Shown: in pieces, positions 58,413-64,000 of the stretch
How positions within the stretch are numbered: the stretch's first letter is position 1
How the letters are laid out: each line of letters starts with the position of its first letter
NCBI GenBank assembly: GCA_949316235.1
Contig: OX438745.1
Location: 2,919,001-2,983,000, forward strand
Direction: 5' to 3'
DNA: 64,000 bases
Origin: Oegoconia quadripuncta
Lineage: Eukaryota > Arthropoda > Insecta > Lepidoptera > Autostichidae
Notes under the pieces: generated by a model
What the model was told of the DNA's origin: nothing
Seen by the model: the letters and a program-made list of their open reading frames with translations, nothing else
Databases searched by the model: none
Position numbers and translations under genes: made by a program

Positions 58413-58875
58413 CTCCAGGAAACCTATGTGGAAATATCCTCCCGTGCCTGTTGATCAGCCATGGGTATAACTGGTAGGACTCCCTGGGCACAGGCGCAGC
58501 GGGGTGCGGCGGTGGGTGGGGAGGGAGGGGTGCTCCAAACCCCTGCTGCTGATGAGCAAGAGCCGCCGCCAGCGCCGCCCCTTGGAAATGGGCCAGGAAC
58601 TGATGATGATGGCTCTGAGCATCCAAATACGGCAACCTCTTCAACTCAGGCGTGGGAAACACTGCCGGTAATGCACTAGGCCTCAACAATGGTCTCGGCG
58701 AAGGACTTCTTGGAGATGCCACCGGAGAAGGAGATCCAGGACTGGCCAGAGGAGGCGACGCTTGCTTCGGCCGTTCAGAACCACCGACTATACTGTCTAT
58801 ACTAAATCCGATCTTCGGTTTCGATGGCACCGCCACCACAGGGGTCGGTGCGAGAGGCATCATGCTTTTGCACAC
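58413..58875 (-). CDS. ems/E5: EMX-class homeobox protein, exon 1 (N-terminal region)
   Basis: First coding exon of a homeodomain transcription factor expected to act in the nucleus. In Drosophila, ems patterns head segments, brain and spiracles; E5 is its paralogue. The exon encodes residues 1-154 plus one base. Residues 21-31 (KIGFSIDSIVG) match the eh1-like N-terminal motif of EMX proteins. A Ser/Pro-rich stretch follows (about 39-72), then a His/Ala/Gln-rich stretch (88-130). YPWL (137-140) is the hexapeptide-type motif, followed by INRHGRIFPHRFPG as in EMX proteins. The exon ends at a good donor (G|GTAAGT, GT at 58411-58412), phase 1. I chose the Met at 58875 because it is the most upstream in frame; the Met codons at residues 5 and 6 are also possible. 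ems versus E5 cannot be settled from sequence alone. Confidence 0.93.
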
Positions 58876-59600
58876 AACGGGTCCGTCACAAAAATATCAC
58901 CAATATTCAGAAGCACATGTTACACATAACACAATCCATTTTCATGACGCGAGCGCGCGATACGAACGCCAAGGCGGCGCGCGGCCGAATGAACCCTCCG
59001 CATCCACTCGACGCCCGTAGAGCGGGAAAAAAAAATAACGAACATGGACGGCTGCTCAGCTATTGGTCGACAATTTCCAATGGGTGTCGCCGAATTCGCG
59101 AGATGCACTCTTTATTCGAAAAACAGCGCCGCGATTGGTTGATAGGCGTAAGGAGGTTGTATTTGAATTTCGAACGCTTTCCCAGTGGGCGGTTTGAGTT
59201 ACGAATTTGTGATTTAACCGGGTAGTTGTCGTGTTACGTCGGATTTGTTGAGTCGGTTAGGGCTGGGTGTGCTTTCCAATTTAGCTGGTTATGATTCAAT
59301 TACGGCACCTATTGGGCTGGTTAAGCGCCTCTCGGTTTGCTCGTTTTGGGTGTCGCTGGCAGCGCGCGTCCGATCCGTTCTGCCTCTATATGCGAAGTAA
59401 TACTTTTTAATTAACTCGGATGCTTTATTAGCTTTAATGTCGCGAGATAAACTAAGTTTTTCAGCGGTTCCAACATTAAAAATAATTGATTCCGCACAAA
59501 ATGGCGCACGTTTCGTGTTCTGTATTCGTAATTATTGTTATCGCTAATAAAATAATTGTTGCTGTGGTTGTTAGATTGTTTTCTTATGTTGTTGAATTAA
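58876..59600 (-). promoter_or_regulatory. GC-rich 5' flank: probable 5' UTR and promoter of the homeobox gene
   Basis: The region just upstream of the start codon is clearly richer in G+C and CpG than the surrounding AT-rich DNA and contains none of the repeat families found elsewhere. That fits a promoter/5' UTR kept free of insertions. I see no convincing TATA box and cannot place the start site. Short plus-strand open frames here are shadows of the coding exon. Confidence 0.5.
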
Positions 59601-60028
59601 TTTTTAATGAAACACGATAAGGTTTGAATTTCACGCAAATTTTACGCTATTATAAACTAAACAGTGTTTGGTAAATAGTTTGATTTTTTAATTAAAATTG
59701 TTATGTTTTCCAATCAGTAGTGATTGATTTTTGTTTTACAAATATAAGTTGATTATAAAATTTACTTACTCAGTCGTAACGGCAACATTTTTTTATTTAA
59801 TTAATTTATTATCAAAACGTAGGAAGTTTTGATACCTATTGGTACTTAATCAACGTTTTTATCGGATGAGTTGAAATTAAATTAGAATTTATTTCAATAA
59901 TTTTGATGCCTATTTGATGCTTCAAAACCAATATAAGTGATACCAGCCAATAATCATCCGATACTTATTACCTATTTGTATTTCAAAATAATAATAGCAT
60001 TTGTTTTTAAAAAGGGTCTACTAAGCCG

Positions 60029-60083
60029 AAAAAAAAAACTTACTTTAACCTAACCTAACCAAGGTTAAAGTAAGTTTTTTTTT
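60029..60083. repeat. Hairpin with an insect telomere-like loop
   Basis: aaaaacttactttaacct pairs with aggttaaagtaagttttt. The loop region reads taacctaacca, so cctaacctaacc resembles (TTAGG)n on the other strand. Confidence 0.6.
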
Positions 60084-61357
60084 TAAATACTTTCAGCTTT
60101 GCAAAACTGTCGTATAGGTAATTTACTAACACACGTAAAAACTTATGCGTTCGAATACTAATAATTTGTCGTTTAGCTCGCTTGCGTTCTTTCGCAAAAT
60201 TAGGTACCGTATAAGCGCCAAAGAATTAAGGATAAGAACTTATACGTCTAATGGATAGATGTATCGAGTTACCATAATTTACTTCTAATGCGCTTACGTG
60301 GTGCCAAATTTGGTGATCGAACGCTAACGGCAAATTTTAAGTGTTCGAACGTAACAGTAGATTAGGCGCGAAGGGTATAAAGCAGTATCATAAGTCACGG
60401 GCAGCATATTGCATGGTGAGCGAAATGAAGGATTCTGTAGTTAATTCCCGAACGTAGAAGCGAGGGAATTATGGTAAGAATCCTGAATGAAGCGAAGAAT
60501 TCTAGTCTGCTCAAGGCTAAGACACTTTTATCTCCGAGGAGTATAGGTACTCTACTTTATAACACCTACTGTGAGGTTAACTAAAAAAGAAATTATTTCA
60601 CGATAAAAATCGGTATAGTTCCGTAGGCAAAGGAAAGTTAATATGAGACATACAGCCAAGGTTCTTGCTAAATATTTTTCATAGGATTTAAGTCTAGATA
60701 GTCTTTTAACATCCATAAAAGCGTTCAAATACAAAGTGTCAAATTTTATAATTAAAAACTCCTTGGACCAAAGAACAGCCTTGTTTTTTTTTTCGAAACT
60801 ATTTTTGATTGAAGATTTTGTCGACATTTTGGCGTTCATAATTTAAATGTCATTATTAACCAAAGGAACTACTTTAGCTCCCTTGGCCTTTAATAGCTTA
60901 CTTTAAATTGAGAATAGGTACTTGACATATAATACGTGCTCCAGATGCAGATGGTTAAAATTTTTTTCTTCGGGTAGATACGGCTGCAGCTAATTCGTCA
61001 CTTTCGTGGGAGTCAAAAAAAAATTTTTTCGTAATGAATAAAGATTTGTAGCATACATATCTACACAGAACCCCCCTATGAACCCCCTTTCAGCTTAGTA
61101 CCCCCTTTCCAACTGATCTTGTATATTTTGAACTTTGAGGTTAGTTTTAGTTATGTTAGTTTGCTGGTTGGTTAGTTTACCAGATAGAGCGATAACAATT
61201 GATTATTATATTACCTATGTGCTATATGGTTTCGAGAAGTGGTTTCAAGAATAACCAACCTGTCTCTTCCCATGGGTGTCGTAAAGCCGACTATGGTTCT
61301 TTCCATCAAAAAACATTTATAGATTTTTTTTTATTATTATTATTAATACAGAATTAC

Positions 61358-61691
61358 ACCGCCTCCGTGCCTCAATGTAAACAATATTGGGTTTACGATT
61401 CCGAGGTCGCGGGTTCGATCCCCAGCGGGGTACATGTTTAAGTACTCGGTTTGGTTGGTGGTAGGGCATTTTAAATGTCCGCCTGGCTAGCTACCACCAT
61501 CTTATCTAAATCTGCCGCCAAGCAGCAATGTTAATAGCATTGTCGTGTTCCGGTTGTCAGAGATAAGATAGCCAGTCCCCCAAATGTGTTGGGGTTTCCG
61601 GGTCAGTACGCTTCCATCTTCGACCTCATCTTCACTTAACATCAGGTGTGATTGAGGTCAAGTACCAACCCGTTATGCATAAAAAAAAAAT
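61358..61691 (+). mobile_element. SINE, family A, full length
   Basis: accgcctccgtgcctcaatg, gtcgcgggttcgatccccag, body, and a tail ending gttatgcataaaaaaaaaa. Confidence 0.87.
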
Positions 61692-61889
61692 TAAAAAAAA
61701 AAACATTATAAAAAATATTACACAAAATTTAAAAGCCAAAGTCATGCCAATTAGAGATTCTCATTTTTCATTACAATTCTCTTAAAAAAATAATTAGGTG
61801 GAAAATCACTCATAAATAATAATCACTATACAATCTAGAAGCAAAAGTGAATAGTGAGACAAACTAATTAAGTAATAATAATAATAATA

Positions 61890-62070
61890 TTTTTGCACGT
61901 TTCAACGGCGATGGGCTCAACCCCTGTCATGCGTGCTTTCCTGTATATTTCGAATGATGAACGGTGGATGTTGATTCATGAATTAAACCACACTTTTAAT
62001 ATTTGGAACACCGCGATAATGTTTGGGATACCTCTGACCCCCAGATTTGGTCGTAACGTCGTCGAAAGCC
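61890..62070. repeat. Dispersed repeat family E
   Basis: tttgcacgtttcaacggcga, cctgtcatgcgtgctttcct, gtttgggatacctctgaccc. A related bit (catgggtgtcgtaaagccga) lies at 61271. Confidence 0.5.
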
Positions 62071-62884
62071 ACAAATCTAGTTAGAAAACATACTAATACA
62101 TAATCTAGCTAGTGGTAAAACTAATAACAAATAATCATAAAAATAATACAAATAAGAAATTAGAAATGGCAATTTTGAAATGTAAAATTATAAAGAATTA
62201 CAATTTTACTCTTTCATAAATTTCAAATTAATATAATAATATAGAATGTCAAAATGGTATACTTATCAAATAATAGAAATAATATCAAATTACTAAATTT
62301 CAAATTAAAATTGTTCTAAGCATTATGTGCTATGCCCACTACCGTTTCAACTTACTAATACGCTGCTTTTTAACCGACTTCAATAAAAAATAAAAAAAAC
62401 ACGTTCTATTTATAGATCTATAATTTTTACATTTTCATTTGGCATAATTCACTTTCAATACTATGTAATTTAGACATATTAACATAACGACTCGTATATC
62501 ACTGAGGATTTGATTTGTTTTTATTGATATTTATATAATAATATTATTAATTAATAATGTAATAGTACCAATTTTATTGTAATTTAATTAAAACATTACC
62601 CATTCAATGTTAAGGGTAACCATTGTCAGGAACATAATAAGAATCTTTAATTGGCATAAGTTTGGTATTAGTTTTCTGTATAAGAATTTATAATAATGCT
62701 GTTGATTCTATGTAAATAAATAAATAAAAAATAAAATAAAATATTTTCGGCTGTATGTATTTTTTATGTAGGTTATTCACCGATAACACCGAGATTTGGC
62801 GGTGGATTCGCGTGATTCTTTTTGTAAATGAAAGAGGTTATCGTCAAGTTGGTCCTATTGTAATTTCAGTATAATCGGTTCAGA

Positions 62885-63310
62885 AGTTACACTGACCGAC
62901 TGGATCCCCTGGCGTTGCGAAGAGACGTCGCGTCCCTCTGCATTCTCTATCGCACATTTCATGGGGAGTGTTCTGAAGAAGCTAATACCCGCTGCTCAAT
63001 TTAACCGATACACTTCTCGCCGAAAATTAAATTTCCATCCACATCACCTGGATGAGTGGAAGTCTACCACTGTACGTTTCTCAAGAAACTTCTTACCACG
63101 GACGACTACCCTGTGGGACGGACTTCCGGCAGCGGTATTCCCGAACGAGTACGACATTGGAACCTTCAAGAAGCGAGCCTTCCTCAAAGGCCGGCAACGC
63201 ATCTGTGACCCTTTTGGTGTTGCGGGTGTCCATGGGCGGCGGTGATTGCTTTCCATCAGGTGACCCGCATGCTCGTTTGCCGGCCTCTCATATAAAAAAA
63301 AAAAAAGTGT
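62885..63310 (+). pseudogene. LINE 3' end (Jockey-type, family f), 5'-truncated, with poly(A)
   Basis: Open frame with [40 protein letters not shown] and [20 protein letters not shown], the end of a Jockey-type ORF2. The 3' UTR is caggtgacccgcatgctcgt, then poly(A). Shares its last ~125 bp with 31645-31795. Confidence 0.78.
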
Positions 63311-63654
63311 TTGTGTAAATAGCAGAATAGCTGACATTATCTAGTAATTAATATTTTGCACACTCACTCTCAGGGTGAATAATATGCAGTTTAGGTTTGT
63401 ATGGAAAAAGTGTAGAGAAGTTCGGTGTGATTACCAATAAATATGATACATCCAAGATCATCAGGTCAAGCAGGTATTCCCCAACTGCCCATCTAAACTG
63501 TTAGTCCAGTATGTACTTTTAACTTCCTATAATCTTAAAGGTCGTGATTTTTTGCACATGAATAGAGTACTGAATATGATAGAATAAAAATGTTTTCTAA
63601 CAAATCGGTGGATTGCTTTAGATATAGTTTAGGTATTTAGTAATAATAAATAAA

Positions 63655-64000
63655 AATAAAAATGTTTAAAAACCCTACCAAAAGCAACCCATAAACCTCA
63701 ATCCAATATCAAAAAAACTAAATATTACAGAAGTAAATGAGTTCAAATTATTAGGTATAACCCACACATGCAATGGCAAAAACACACAATAAAAATAAAA
63801 TCCAAAACTTTCTCAATTTACTTACGCATTGAGTATTTTGAAACGTAATACACATTCTGAATGCGCAAAATCGGCTTACTTTGCCTACGCCCATGCTTGG
63901 TTACAGTATGGAATCTTGTTATGGGGCCATAGTCCAGCCGCCCGCGATTTGTTCATTGCACAAAAGAAATGTTTACGTATCATTGTAAATATATGCCGAA
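63655..64000 (+). pseudogene. LINE reverse-transcriptase fragment (family d), runs off the window
   Basis: Frameshifted upstream part, then YFAYAHAWLQYGILLWGHSP and FIAQKKCLRIIVN near the end, the same region as ESILRYGLIFW...FKAQKRCIR at 18128-18352. Confidence 0.65.

Noticed and set aside
58461..59225. Plus-strand ORFs over exon 1 and the 5' flank
   Set aside because: They are shadows in GC-rich DNA; the minus-strand frame has the EMX motifs and a correct splice donor.
60552..60839. 95-codon minus-strand ORF upstream of the homeobox gene
   Set aside because: Lys/Ser-rich start and a hydrophobic run, but no recognisable family and no supporting signals.

Overview
The window looks like nuclear DNA of a moth or butterfly. 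It is AT-rich, full of tRNA-derived SINEs, 5'-truncated LINE tails and MITEs, and has spliceosomal introns with GT..AG ends. Nothing in it looks bacterial: there are no operons, CRISPR arrays or Shine-Dalgarno-led gene runs.

The one confidently recognised host gene is an EMX-class homeobox gene (empty spiracles / E5 type). It lies on the minus strand and spans almost the whole window. Exon 1 is 58875-58413: start, FSIDSIVG motif, YPWL hexapeptide. Exon 2 is 34310-34138: homeodomain residues 1-44. Exon 3 is 1614-1414: homeodomain residues 45-60, acidic tail and stop. The phases match exactly (463+173+201 nt = 278 aa plus stop). The introns are 24.1 kb and 32.5 kb. The last intron splits the homeodomain between residues 44 and 45.

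Most of the intron sequence I could identify is mobile DNA. There are many copies of a ~325 bp tRNA-type SINE (family A), a second SINE family (B) and a relative (C), and one SINE of a fourth type (D). At least six LINE families are present as degraded 3' ends. DNA transposons include two P-element-like THAP elements with 8-bp target duplications, a 33-bp relic of the same type, a PIF/Harbinger-like MITE, mariner-like MITEs and several foldbacks. One compact LTR retrotransposon (4082-5611) has identical LTRs, an intact small membrane-protein ORF and a broken gag start. Several insertions are nested, which gives relative ages.

Region by region: 1-1.4 kb flank and 3' UTR; 1.4-1.6 kb exon 3; 2.2-3.5 kb a decayed unknown gene split by a LINE; 4.1-5.6 kb LTR element; 5.7-34 kb intron 2 repeats; 34.1-34.3 kb exon 2; 34.4-58.4 kb intron 1, with a large inverted duplication (38-39.3 kb), an eight-unit tandem array (46.4-47.9 kb) and possible plus-strand nested exons (53.5-55.4 kb); 58.4-59.6 kb exon 1 and a GC-rich 5' flank; 59.6-64 kb upstream DNA with more repeats. 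A second host gene is suspected at 54190-54362 but not identified.
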